A stretch of DNA of 64,000 bases from Teichococcus aerophilus. GTDB taxonomy: Bacteria; Pseudomonadota; Alphaproteobacteria; Acetobacterales; Acetobacteraceae. The notes beneath the pieces are model-generated. The model saw only the letters and a list, made by a program, of their open reading frames with translations. It did no database searches and was not told the origin of the DNA. Position 1 is the first letter of the stretch. Each line of letters opens with the position of its first letter. The DNA lies in contig NZ_JACTVA010000019.1 in the NCBI RefSeq assembly GCF_014490485.1, positions 24,344 to 88,343 on the forward strand, written 5' to 3'. Below, piece by piece: positions 27,514 to 35,856 of this stretch. A program made the position numbers and the translations under genes.

Positions 27514-28577
27514 GCGCCGGCAGCCTCCGCCTGTACCGCCTCGGCCACGTCGGCCTCCACCTCGTCCTCCTCCCGCCCCAGCAGGTGCAGCGCGCGCCCA
27601 CGCACGCCCCGCTGGGCCAGGGCGTAGATCAGCGCATCCTCCCGCCCATGCGTCACCCAGACTTCCGGCGCACCGACTTCCTCGATCGTGTCCAGCAAGT
27701 CGGGCCAGTCGGCATGGTCGCTGACCACCAGCGGCAGTTCGACGCCGCGTGCCTTCGCCCGCTGCCGCACCCGCATCCAGCCGGACGCCACCGCCGTCAC
27801 CGGGTCGGCCAGCCGGCGGGACCAGGGGTTGGATTCGGCACTGGGCGGCGCCAGCACGATCTCGCCCGCCAGCACCGTCTCGCCCCGCTTGGCTGGGCGC
27901 GGCACCGGCAGCAACGCGCCCAGCCCGATCCCGAACCGCTCGTACAACGCGCACATCGAGGCCTGGGCCCCATGCAGGTAGATCGGCCGCTCATACCCCG
28001 CCCGGCGCAGTTCCGCGATCAGCCGCTGGCACTTGCCCAACGCGTAGCAGCCCACCAGATGCGCCCGCTCCGGAAACAGCGCCACGCTCTCCAGCAGCCG
28101 CTTCATCTCCGCCTGGGCGGGCGGATGCTGGAACACCGGCAGCGCGAAGGTCGCCTCGGTGACGAACACGTCGCACGCCACCGGCTGGAACGGCTCGCAG
28201 GTCGGGTCCGGCTGCCGCTTGTAGTCACCGGAGACGACCACGCGGCTGCCCTGCCACTCCAGCACCACCTGCGCCGAGCCCAGCACGTGCCCGGCCGGCA
28301 CCAGCGTGATGCGCACCCCGTTCTGCTCGATGCTGTGGCCGTAGGTCAGCGGCTGCTGCGTGCGGCCCGCCCTGCCCTCGCCCAGCCGCGCGGTCATGAT
28401 CGCCAGGGTCTCCGGCGTCCCCAGCACGGCGGCTTGGTCCGGCCGCGCATGGTCCGAATGGCCGTGGCTGACCACGGCGCGATGCACGCCCGCCTGCGGA
28501 TCGATGTAGAAATCGCCCGGCTCGCAGAACAGCCCCTGCGGCAGGACGCGGAGCCAGGTATCGGGATGCGGGGGCAT
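27510..28577 (-). CDS. Ligase-associated metallo-beta-lactamase-fold DNA exonuclease
   Basis: A 355-residue protein with the metal-binding VSHGHSDHA (His38, His40, Asp42, His43), PAGHVLGSAQVVLEW and SGDYKRQPDPTCEPF, then the beta-CASP-like part with ALGKCQRLIAELRRAG and VVSDHADWPDLL. This is the exonuclease that accompanies bacterial ATP-dependent ligases in a DNA-damage cassette; the fold is that of SNM1/Artemis nucleases. It is the first gene of the two-gene operon and reads straight into the ligase. Confidence 0.9.
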   Translation of the reverse strand: MPPHPDTWLRVLPQGLFCEPGDFYIDPQAGVHRAVVSHGHSDHARPDQAAVLGTPETLAIMTARLGEGRAGRTQQPLTYGHSIEQNGVRITLVPAGHVLGSAQVVLEWQGSRVVVSGDYKRQPDPTCEPFQPVACDVFVTEATFALPVFQHPPAQAEMKRLLESVALFPERAHLVGCYALGKCQRLIAELRRAGYERPIYLHGAQASMCALYERFGIGLGALLPVPRPAKRGETVLAGEIVLAPPSAESNPWSRRLADPVTAVASGWMRVRQRAKARGVELPLVVSDHADWPDLLDTIEEVGAPEVWVTHGREDALIYALAQRGVRGRALHLLGREEDEVEADVAEAVQAEAAGA

Positions 28578-28783
28578 GGCTCTCCGTCCGGGGCAAGACA
28601 GGTATAGAACTGTGGCCCGGCTTTGGTTTCCGCAACCGGGGCCACTGCCTCACCACACTGTCATCATCAGCGGCGGCGATACCCATCATCGCCAGGCACC
28701 GGCTTCATCGCCGCGCCCACCAGGCCTACACCTCCGGCATCGGGACCGCCTAGGCGGCCCACATGATCGCAGGAGTATGTTCC

Positions 28784-29113
28784 ATGACCCGCAACGCCCG
28801 CACCCTTCTGGCCGCCACCGCCCTGCTGAGCCTGTCCGCCTTCGGCGCCAGCGCGCAGGAGCCGTTCCGGGTGACCGGCCGTGGCGAGAACTTCGCGGTG
28901 GAATACGCGCCGGGCTACACCGGCAACATCGTCGGCGGCGGCGCCGCGCCGCATGTCGCCTCGGGTGATACCACCCAGGCGGACTATGCCCACCCGGTCT
29001 ACGAGCATGCCGCCCCCGGCATCCCCACCTTCCGCGGTGGCCGCGAGGGCGACGTGGTGTACCTGCCCGCCCCCGCCACCTCGCTGCAGGCCAGCATGGA
29101 CACCCAGGGCTGA
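28784..29113 (+). CDS. Small secreted protein of unknown function
   Basis: 109 residues, with a clear Sec signal peptide (basic MTRNAR, hydrophobic LLAATALLSLSAFG, cleavage after GASA-Q). The mature part is about 83 residues, rich in Gly, Ala and Pro, with RVTGRGENFAVEYAPGYTGN and GIPTFRGGREGDVVYLP. It has no Cys and no recognised domain. AGGAG lies 8 bases before this ATG, so the ATG 21 bases upstream is rejected. A perfect 12-bp palindrome (CCGCCTAGGCGG, 28746-28757) sits just upstream. It appears monocistronic. Confidence 0.75.
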   Translation: MTRNARTLLAATALLSLSAFGASAQEPFRVTGRGENFAVEYAPGYTGNIVGGGAAPHVASGDTTQADYAHPVYEHAAPGIPTFRGGREGDVVYLPAPATSLQASMDTQG

Positions 29114-29168
29114 GAACGACAGCCCGAGGCTTCGGACGGGGGCACCAGCCCCCGCCCGCCCCGCTCGC

Positions 29169-30098
29169 TCAGAAGCCGACCTTGTCGCCGCCCTTGAGCG
29201 AGAGGATCTCGCGCGCCTCGTCCGGCGTCGCGATCTCCAGCCCAAGACCCTCGATGATCTGGCGGGCGGAGCGCACCTGCTCCGCATTCGTCTCCGCCAG
29301 GCGGCCGGGGCCGGCCCACAGGCTGTCCTCCAGCCCCACCCGCACATGCCCGCCCATGGCGGCGGCCATGGCGGCGATGTTCAGCTGGTTGCGCCCGGCG
29401 CCCAGCACCGACCACTGGTAGTTATCGCCGAACAGCCGGTCCGCCGTGCGCTTCATGTGCAGCACGTCTTCCGGATGGTTGCCGATGCCACCCTGCAGCC
29501 CGAACACCGTCTGGATGAACAGCGGCGCCTGCACCAGTCCCTGGTCGTAGAAATACTTCAGGTTGTACAGGTGCGCGGTGTCGTAGCACTCGAACTCGAA
29601 GCGCGTATCGTTGCCGGCGCAGGTCGTCAGGATGTGCTCGATATCGCCGAAGCTGTTGCGGAAGATGATGTTCTTGTCGCCAAGATAATCCTTCTCCCAC
29701 TGATGCTTCAGGTCCTTGAAGCGGTTCAGCATGCCGAACAGGCCGAAATTCATCGAGCCGAGGTTCAGCGACGCCACTTCCGGCTTGAAGGTCGCCGCCG
29801 GGCGCACGCGCTCCTGGATCGTCATGGTCGGCGCACCGCCGGTGGTCAGGTTCACCACCACGTTGGAACGCTGCTTGATCACCGGCAGGAACTTCGCGAA
29901 AGCCTCCGGCGACTGGTCCGGCTGCCCCGTTTCCGGGTTGCGCGCATGCAGGTGCACCACGGCCGCGCCGGCTTCCGCCGCGCCCAGCGCCGCTTCCGCG
30001 ATCTCCTCCGCCGTCACCGGCAGATAGGGGGACATGGAGGGGGTATGGATCGCGCCCGTCACGGCGCAGGTGATGATGACTTTCCGCTTGCTGGCCAT
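29169..30098 (-). CDS. Beta-keto acid cleavage enzyme (BKACE, DUF849)
   Basis: A 309-residue zinc TIM barrel. VVHLHARNPETGQPD holds the two zinc histidines (49 and 51). NLTTGGAP, SFGDIEHIL, FEFECYDTAHLYNL and VFGLQGGIG are further family segments. BKACE enzymes condense a beta-keto acid with acetyl-CoA to give acetoacetate and a new acyl-CoA; the founder acts on 3-keto-5-aminohexanoate, others on dehydrocarnitine and various beta-keto acids. It is the last gene of the Liv-type operon, 5 bases after a 3-hydroxyacid dehydrogenase that could make its substrate. Confidence 0.93.
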   Translation of the reverse strand: MASKRKVIITCAVTGAIHTPSMSPYLPVTAEEIAEAALGAAEAGAAVVHLHARNPETGQPDQSPEAFAKFLPVIKQRSNVVVNLTTGGAPTMTIQERVRPAATFKPEVASLNLGSMNFGLFGMLNRFKDLKHQWEKDYLGDKNIIFRNSFGDIEHILTTCAGNDTRFEFECYDTAHLYNLKYFYDQGLVQAPLFIQTVFGLQGGIGNHPEDVLHMKRTADRLFGDNYQWSVLGAGRNQLNIAAMAAAMGGHVRVGLEDSLWAGPGRLAETNAEQVRSARQIIEGLGLEIATPDEAREILSLKGGDKVGF

Positions 30099-30103
30099 AA
30101 GCC

Positions 30104-31039
30104 TCAGCCTTCCTTCTCGGCGGACGCCTTATGCGCCCGCAATGCCGCCAGGCGGCGGTCCCGCCAGCGCATCTTCGCCGGCAGGTCTGGTGCGACGGCC
30201 CACTGGGCCATGATGGCGGAGACAGCCTCCGCACTATAAACCTCCGGCGGCGCCGGCTCCGCCGCCAGCCGCTTGTAGAAGCCGGTATAGCGGTCGCAGT
30301 AATCCTGGATGCCGCCGGGCGCGTTCATCTCGATCGTGGCGAACGGGCCCAGGAAGCTCCAGCGCAGCCCAAGCCCGTCGGCCACGGTGCGGTCCAGGTC
30401 CTGCGGCGTCACGTAGCCCTCGGAGGCCAGCTTGAAGGCTTCCGCCAGCAACGCGCCCTGCAGGCGGTTGAGGATGAAGCCCTCGATCTCCTTCAGCACC
30501 GTGATCGGCACCTGGCCGATGGCGTCGTAGATCGCCCGCGCCCGCGCCATCGTCTCCAGCGAGGTCCAGTCCGCGCCGGAAAGCTCCACCAGCGGGATCA
30601 GGTGCGGCGGGTTCACCGGGTGGCCGATCAGGCAGCGCGCCCGCCCGGCCAGATCCTCGGTGAACAACGATGCCCGGATGGCGGAGGAGGACGAGGCGAT
30701 GATCGCCTTCGCCGGTGCCGCGGCGTCCAACCGCGCGAAGAGGTCGCGCTTCACCTCCAGCGTCTCCGGGCCGTTCTCCTGAATGAAATCGGCCTGCGCG
30801 GCCGCTTCCTCCAGCGTGGCACAGGCGGCGATGCGGGACGCGGCACCCGCCGGGTCATCGCACAGCCCGTGCGTGGCGAGGTCCTTCAACCCCTCCGCGC
30901 ACAGCCCCACCGCCTTCGCGGCCACACCCTCACCAGGGTCCCACAACCGCACCTGCCAGCCGGCACGCGCGAAGATCATTCCCCAGGCGCGGCCGATCAG
31001 GCCGCTCCCGATGATGGCGACGGTTTCGGTCACAGCCAC
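30104..31039 (-). CDS. Lambda-crystallin / L-gulonate 3-dehydrogenase-like 3-hydroxyacid dehydrogenase
   Basis: A 311-residue NAD-dependent dehydrogenase of the 3-hydroxyacyl-CoA dehydrogenase superfamily. It has an N-terminal Rossmann fold (VAIIGSGLIGRAWGMIFARAG), then ENGPETLEVKRDLF, ASSSSAIRASLF, GHPVNPPHLIPLVEL (catalytic His) and EIEGFILNRLQGALLAEAF. The C-terminal part (GLGLRWSFLGPFATIEMNAPGGIQDYCDRY) closely recalls mammalian CRYL1, an L-gulonate 3-dehydrogenase; carnitine dehydrogenases are more distant. It should oxidise a 3-hydroxy acid to the 3-keto acid that BKACE then cleaves. It overlaps the transporter gene by 10 bases. Confidence 0.88.
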   Translation of the reverse strand: MAVTETVAIIGSGLIGRAWGMIFARAGWQVRLWDPGEGVAAKAVGLCAEGLKDLATHGLCDDPAGAASRIAACATLEEAAAQADFIQENGPETLEVKRDLFARLDAAAPAKAIIASSSSAIRASLFTEDLAGRARCLIGHPVNPPHLIPLVELSGADWTSLETMARARAIYDAIGQVPITVLKEIEGFILNRLQGALLAEAFKLASEGYVTPQDLDRTVADGLGLRWSFLGPFATIEMNAPGGIQDYCDRYTGFYKRLAAEPAPPEVYSAEAVSAIMAQWAVAPDLPAKMRWRDRRLAALRAHKASAEKEG

Positions 31040-33555
31040 AGCACCTTCCGGCGAAGTTCCTCATCATCCCGCAACAGGCGCGACTCGCCGCTCCACTGCA
31101 CCGTGCCGCGCTCCAGCGCCACCGTGCGGTCGGAGATGGCCAGCGCCAGGTCCAGGTGATGATCGACGATGATGATGGAGACCTCCTGCCGCAGCTTGTC
31201 GAAGGTCTCGAACAGCTCCTCGGTCACGGCAGGGGAAAGCCCCTCGAACGGCTCGTCCAGCAACAGCAGCCGCGTGTCGCCGGAAAGCGCCCGGGCCACC
31301 GCCACCATCTGCTGCTCGCCGCCCGAAAGCCGGTCCGCCGCCACGTTCCACCGCTCCTTCAGGCGCGGGAAATACTGGAGGATACGCTCCTCCTCCCAGT
31401 GGATGCCCGCGCCCGTCAGCCGCTTCAGCCGGCCGAGGCCCAGATTCTCGCCCACCGTCATGCCGGCGAACAAGGCGCGCCCCTGCGGCACGAAGCCGAC
31501 GCCGCGCCGCGCCACCTTGTCCGGCGTCATGCCGGCAATCTGCTCGCCCGCCAGCGTGATGGTGCCGGAGGCCGGGCGCGCGGTGCCGATCAGCGTCTTC
31601 AACAGGGTGGACTTGCCCGCGCCGTTGCGCCCCAGCAGCGCGACGACCTCGTTCTGCCGCACCGTCAGCGTCACGTCGTTCAGAATGTGGGACTTGCCGT
31701 AGAAGGTGTTCACCTTCTCCAGCGCCAGCAGCGGCGCGTCCTTCACCGCGGACGGCCGCGGCTTCTCCGCCAGGGCGTGGGAGCCGGAGCCGAGATACAC
31801 CGCCTGCACCCGCGCATCGTCCCGCGCATCGGCCACGCCGCCATCCACCAATACCTCGCCATCCGCCATCACCGTCACCCGGTCCGCCATGCGGAAGACG
31901 CGGTCGATGTCGTGCTCGACGAGAAGCACGGGAATGTCGGCGGAGAGCGTCTTGATCAGGTCGCCCACCCGCTCGCGCTCGGCGGCAGCCAGGCCGGCCA
32001 GCGGCTCGTCCAGCAACAAGATGCGCGGCTTGGTCGCCAGTGCCAGGCCCATGTCGAGCAAGCGCTGCCCACCATAGGACAGGCTGCCCGCCTCCGCCTG
32101 CTCCACGCCGGCCATGCCGGTCCAGCGCAGCAACTCGGCGGTATCGGACTGCAGGTCCTCGATGCCATGGGCATCCCTGAACAGCGAGAACCGCGCCGGG
32201 TGCCGTGCCTGCACGGCGAGGCGGATATTCTCCTCCACCGACAGGCCGGGGAACAGGTTGGTGATCTGGAAGGACCGCCCCAGCCCGGCGCGCGTGATGG
32301 CGTGCGGCGGCATGCCGTCCACCCGCTGCCCATCCAGCACCACCTTGCCCTCATCGAGCGGAAACATGCCGGAGAGCAGGTTGAACGCCGTGGTCTTGCC
32401 GGCGCCGTTCGGCCCGATCAGCGCATGCAGCCGCTTGTCCTCGACAGCGAAGGAAACCCCCTTCACCGCCTTCACGGACCCGAAGGACTTCCGCATGGCA
32501 TCAGCTGTCAGCACCGGGCCCTGGGTCGCGCCCTCACGGATGAAGCGTGCCGGGATGCGCCCGGAAGCGCCCGCCTTGCGCGCCGCCATGGCGGCGGCAT
32601 CGGCCGGCGGCTTCGGCCGCACCAGCCCCAGCACGCGCTTGCCGATGCCCACCAGCCCGTCCGGCGAGAACACGATGAAGGAGACGAACAGCAGGCCGAA
32701 GAAGAACAGCCAGTTATGCGTGTAGATGGAGAGGAATTCGCGGAACAGGATGAAGAACAGCGCACCCAGCGCCGGCCCCATGAAGCTCCGCATGCCGCCG
32801 ATCACCACCATCGCCAGCAGCTCGCCAGAGAAGGCGATGTTGATAGGGTCGGCGGAGGCGAAGCGGTGGTTGAACACGCTCAGCACGCCGGCCAGGCCGG
32901 TGATGCTGGCGGAGACGGTGAAGGCCAGCAGCTTGTAGCGGTTGCTGTCATAGCCCAGGAAGCCGGTGCGGCCCTCGTTCTCCCGGATCGCCACCAGCAC
33001 GGTGCCGACGGGCGAGCGGCGCAGCCGCCACAGCCCCCACAGCACCACCACCGCCACCACGGCGACGACCGTGTAGTAGCTGTTCGGGTTACCCAGCGAT
33101 TCCCAGCGCTGCACGTTGCCCAGCCCGTCCTCGCCGCCCGTCACTTCCGTCCAGCGGAAGGCGATGGAGAACAGCATGGCGGTGAAGGCCAGCGTCAGCA
33201 GGGAGAAATACACGCCGCGCCGCCGCAGGATCAGCGCGCCGGCGATGCAGGAAAACACGGCGACGATGACCAGCGCGCCGATCGCCGGCAGCACCATCGC
33301 CCCCGGCAGGTAGTGGCGCTGCAGCAGCGCGGCGGCATAGGCGCCGATGCCGAACCAGGCGCCATGGCCGAAGGAGACGAGGCCCGTCCACCCGACCAGG
33401 ATGTTCAGCCCCATCACCGCGACCGCGAAGACGACGACATCCGTCGCCGTCGTCATGGTCAGGCCCATGGCGTCCATCAGGAAGGGCAGCAGCACCAGGG
33501 CCGCCACCGCCACCAGCAGCGGGCGCAGCTCGAGCATCAAGGAATTGCGCGTCAT
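31030..33555 (-). CDS. Branched-chain-type ABC transporter fusion LivM-LivG-LivF
   Basis: 841 residues in one chain. It comprises a LivM permease (about 1-330, with MGLNILVGWTGLVSFGHGAWFG and the EAA-like loop), a LivG ATPase (about 355-595, Walker A GPNGAGKTT near 380, signature LSYGGQRLLD, Walker B ILLLDEPLAGL), and a LivF ATPase (about 612-841, Walker A GRNGAGKST near 640, signature LSGGEQQMVAVARAL, Walker B LLLLDEPFEGLSP). LivM-LivG fusions are known; carrying both ATPases is less usual. LivG has LSYGGQ where LSYGQQ is common. Together with LivH and LivJ it forms a complete importer. Confidence 0.95.
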   Translation of the reverse strand: MTRNSLMLELRPLLVAVAALVLLPFLMDAMGLTMTTATDVVVFAVAVMGLNILVGWTGLVSFGHGAWFGIGAYAAALLQRHYLPGAMVLPAIGALVIVAVFSCIAGALILRRRGVYFSLLTLAFTAMLFSIAFRWTEVTGGEDGLGNVQRWESLGNPNSYYTVVAVVAVVVLWGLWRLRRSPVGTVLVAIRENEGRTGFLGYDSNRYKLLAFTVSASITGLAGVLSVFNHRFASADPINIAFSGELLAMVVIGGMRSFMGPALGALFFILFREFLSIYTHNWLFFFGLLFVSFIVFSPDGLVGIGKRVLGLVRPKPPADAAAMAARKAGASGRIPARFIREGATQGPVLTADAMRKSFGSVKAVKGVSFAVEDKRLHALIGPNGAGKTTAFNLLSGMFPLDEGKVVLDGQRVDGMPPHAITRAGLGRSFQITNLFPGLSVEENIRLAVQARHPARFSLFRDAHGIEDLQSDTAELLRWTGMAGVEQAEAGSLSYGGQRLLDMGLALATKPRILLLDEPLAGLAAAERERVGDLIKTLSADIPVLLVEHDIDRVFRMADRVTVMADGEVLVDGGVADARDDARVQAVYLGSGSHALAEKPRPSAVKDAPLLALEKVNTFYGKSHILNDVTLTVRQNEVVALLGRNGAGKSTLLKTLIGTARPASGTITLAGEQIAGMTPDKVARRGVGFVPQGRALFAGMTVGENLGLGRLKRLTGAGIHWEEERILQYFPRLKERWNVAADRLSGGEQQMVAVARALSGDTRLLLLDEPFEGLSPAVTEELFETFDKLRQEVSIIIVDHHLDLALAISDRTVALERGTVQWSGESRLLRDDEELRRKVLWL

Positions 33556-33568
33556 GGCGATGGCGCCC

Positions 33569-34444
33569 TTATTCGAAGCGCTGGATGCGTTCGCCGAACA
33601 GGCCGCGCGGACGCAGCAGCAGGACGAGCACCATCAGCATGTAAACGGCGGCCTCGGTGGCCGGGGGGAAGGCATAGGCGGCAAGCCCGCGCACCACGCC
33701 GACGATCATCGCCGCGCAGACCACGCCCCAGAAGGAGCCGAGCCCGCCAATGACGACGACGACGAAGGCAAAGGTCAGGATCTCGGCGCCCATGGTCGGC
33801 GTCACGCCCGTCACCGGCGCCATCATCGTGCCCGCCAGCGCGGCGAGGCCGACCGCGATCATCACCACCGCCGTCATGTAGGGGCGGAGCGAGATGCCCA
33901 GCGCCGCCACCATGTCCGGGTTCTGCACGCCGGCACGCACCACGCGGCCGAAGGCGGTGCGCTTCAGCAGCAGCCACAGCCCGGCGACGCACAGCACTGC
34001 CACCGCGAGGATGATCAGCCGGTACTTGGAATAGATGAACTCGCCCATGAACACCTGGCCACGCAGCCAGAGCGGGATGGAGAACGGCACCGGCGCCGCG
34101 CCGAAGATCATGCGCAGGCTCTGCTCGGCCACCATCGCCAGCCCGAAGGTCAGCAGCAGGGAGAGGATCGGGTCACCACGATAGAACCGGCTCAGCAGCA
34201 GCCGCTCGATCACCAGCCCCAGGCACGCGACCAGCACGGGGGAGACGATGATCGCCCCCCCGAAGCCGATGGTGGGGGACAGCGCGACGGTCAGGTACGC
34301 GCCGATGGCGTAGAAGGCGCCATGCGCCAGGTTGACCACGCCGCCCAGGCTGAAGATCAGCGAGAGGCCAAGCGCGATCAGCAGGTAATTGGCCCCGATG
34401 AGCAGGCCGTTCAGCACCTGCTCCAGGATAAAGACGATTTCCAA
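33569..34444 (-). CDS. Branched-chain-type ABC transporter permease LivH
   Basis: A 291-residue inner-membrane permease with 8 or so helices: LNGLLIGANYLLIALGLSLIFSLGGVVNLAHGAFYAIGAY at the N-terminus, the coupling region (GRVVRAGVQNPDMVAALGI), and the ending VLVLLLRPRGLFGERIQRFE. It pairs with the LivM domain of the downstream fusion, 13 bases away. Substrate range in this family includes branched amino acids, amides, urea and aromatic or hydroxy acids; the neighbours favour an acid with a 3-hydroxyl group. Confidence 0.95.
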   Translation of the reverse strand: MEIVFILEQVLNGLLIGANYLLIALGLSLIFSLGGVVNLAHGAFYAIGAYLTVALSPTIGFGGAIIVSPVLVACLGLVIERLLLSRFYRGDPILSLLLTFGLAMVAEQSLRMIFGAAPVPFSIPLWLRGQVFMGEFIYSKYRLIILAVAVLCVAGLWLLLKRTAFGRVVRAGVQNPDMVAALGISLRPYMTAVVMIAVGLAALAGTMMAPVTGVTPTMGAEILTFAFVVVVIGGLGSFWGVVCAAMIVGVVRGLAAYAFPPATEAAVYMLMVLVLLLRPRGLFGERIQRFE

Positions 34445-34471
34445 GGCACATCCCCCGGGGGTTCAAACCCA

Positions 34472-34502
34472 CCCGCCCCCGCCGCGCACGGCGTGGGGCG
34501 GG
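34472..34502 (-). terminator. Strong hairpin between livJ-like and livH-like genes
   Basis: CCCGCCCC / GGGGCGGG with an inner GCCG/CGGC stem, in the 71-base gap. There is no T run. It is probably a partial terminator or 3' stabiliser that raises the binding protein above the membrane subunits. Confidence 0.5.
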
Positions 34503-34515
34503 CGTAGTCGCCGCG

Positions 34516-35754
34516 TCAGCTCGGGAAGTTGCAGACGTTCTCTTCGGGCGTGGAGGCGATGGCTTCCAGGCTCTCGCTCGGGCCCGGAATGGCGGCGGAG
34601 GAGCTGAAGATGTCGAACTGGTTCTGCACCTTGTCCGCCGGCAGCGCGGTGATGGCGTACATCTCCATCATCAGCTGGTGGTCGCGGGCGCGGAAATAGC
34701 CCTCGCGCGGCTTCAGCACGTCGAACTTCGCGCCCTTCTCCAGGTGCTCCACCACCTTGGTGGCGTCGATCGACTTCAGCTCGTTCATCGACTGCGCGAT
34801 GACGCGCATGGCGGTGTAGTCGCTCCAGCCCTGGTTCTCCGGCGGCTTGCCGGCCTTGGCGCGGAACGCCGCGGTGAACGCCTTGGCGGAGGGGGTGTCC
34901 ACCAGGTGGTGCCACACCACCGGCCAAGTGCCGAGGAAGTTGCCCGTGCCCGCGCCCCAGGCCAGCGCCGTATCGAAGCCGAAGCCGGCGATGGGGAAGC
35001 GCAGCCCGTACTCGCTGTACTGCTTGAGGAAGTTGGTGATCTGCGCACCCGCGAGGTTGCAGATGACCACGTCCGGCCGCGCCTGGCGCAGCTTCAGCAG
35101 GAAGGGCGAGAAGTCGGTCAGCTCGGTCGGCACCAGGTCCTCGCCGGCCACCGTCGCGCCATTCTCGCCCAGGAAGCGCTTGGCGACGCGCAGCAGGTCG
35201 TGGCCGAAGGCATAGTCGGCGGTCAGCGCGTAGTACTTCTTCCCGCGCACCAGCCCCTGCTCCAGGATCGCGCGGCCGGCGGTGCGCACCATCATCGAGT
35301 TCTGCGACTCGGTGTGGAACATGTAGCGGCGGCAATCGCTGCCGCGCAGCGCATCGGAATTGGCGCCGGTGTTGATGAACAGGATCTTCTCCCGCTGCAC
35401 CACCTGGCCGATCGCCAGCGCGGAGGCGGAATTGATCTCGCCCACGATGCACGCGACCTTGTCGCGCTGGATGTACCGCTCGGCCTTGGCGGAGGCGGTC
35501 TGCGGATTGACGCTGTCCTCGAACAGCATCTCCACCTTGCGGCCGTTGATGCCGCCGGCAGCGTTGATCTGCTCGGCCGCCAGCGTCGCCGCGTTCACCG
35601 CGAACTCACCCAGCGGGCCCAGGAAGCCGGTGCGCGGCGTCAGGTGGCCAATCTTCACCACATCGGACTGGCCATAGGAGATGGATGGCATCGCCAGCAT
35701 GGCGGCACCACCGGCCAGCAGGCCACGACGGGTCGGGCGGAAAAATTCTGTCAT
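34516..35754 (-). CDS. Branched-chain-type ABC transporter substrate-binding protein LivJ
   Basis: A 412-residue periplasmic binding protein. The N-terminus (RPTRRGLLAGGAAMLAMPSISYGQ) has a twin-arginine-like signal with cleavage near SYG-Q. Then comes the family-6 ligand-binding fold: VKIGHLTPRTGFLGPLGEFAVNAATLAAEQINAAGGI is typical, and three cysteines include DCRRYMFHTES. It is the first gene of the transporter operon, transcribed divergently from a GntR regulator. Ligand specificity is not predictable, but the cluster context suggests an organic acid. Confidence 0.93.
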   Translation of the reverse strand: MTEFFRPTRRGLLAGGAAMLAMPSISYGQSDVVKIGHLTPRTGFLGPLGEFAVNAATLAAEQINAAGGINGRKVEMLFEDSVNPQTASAKAERYIQRDKVACIVGEINSASALAIGQVVQREKILFINTGANSDALRGSDCRRYMFHTESQNSMMVRTAGRAILEQGLVRGKKYYALTADYAFGHDLLRVAKRFLGENGATVAGEDLVPTELTDFSPFLLKLRQARPDVVICNLAGAQITNFLKQYSEYGLRFPIAGFGFDTALAWGAGTGNFLGTWPVVWHHLVDTPSAKAFTAAFRAKAGKPPENQGWSDYTAMRVIAQSMNELKSIDATKVVEHLEKGAKFDVLKPREGYFRARDHQLMMEMYAITALPADKVQNQFDIFSSSAAIPGPSESLEAIASTPEENVCNFPS

Positions 35755-35794
35755 CGGACGTTCCTTCTCGGCCCCTGTTGGCGGGGCTCGTTAG

Positions 35795-35823
35795 TGCGAT
35801 CTGAGATCACAGATACCATCGCA
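35795..35823. promoter_or_regulatory. Nested inverted repeat, probable GntR operator upstream of livJ-like gene
   Basis: An outer TGCGAT/ATCGCA pair encloses an inner ATCTG/CAGAT pair around a central GATC, all within 29 bases of the 102-base divergent intergenic region. This is the expected place for the operator of the adjacent FCD-type GntR protein. Confidence 0.5.
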
Positions 35824-35841
35824 AAGCCGCGCGACCGTGTC

Positions 35842-35847
35842 TATAGT
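35842..35847 (+). promoter_or_regulatory. Possible -10 element of gntR, leaderless start
   Basis: TATAGT lies 9 bases before the gntR ATG, and the bases between (CCTCTCAAC) hold no Shine-Dalgarno. If this hexamer is the -10 box, the message begins within a few bases of the start codon. No good -35 box is visible. Confidence 0.35.
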
Positions 35848-35856
35848 CCTCTCAAC

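Noticed and set aside
30104..31039. Calling the dehydrogenase a carnitine 3-dehydrogenase
   Set aside because: Pairing with BKACE makes this tempting, but the C-terminal half resembles CRYL1 / L-gulonate 3-dehydrogenase more closely, and no other carnitine gene is present.
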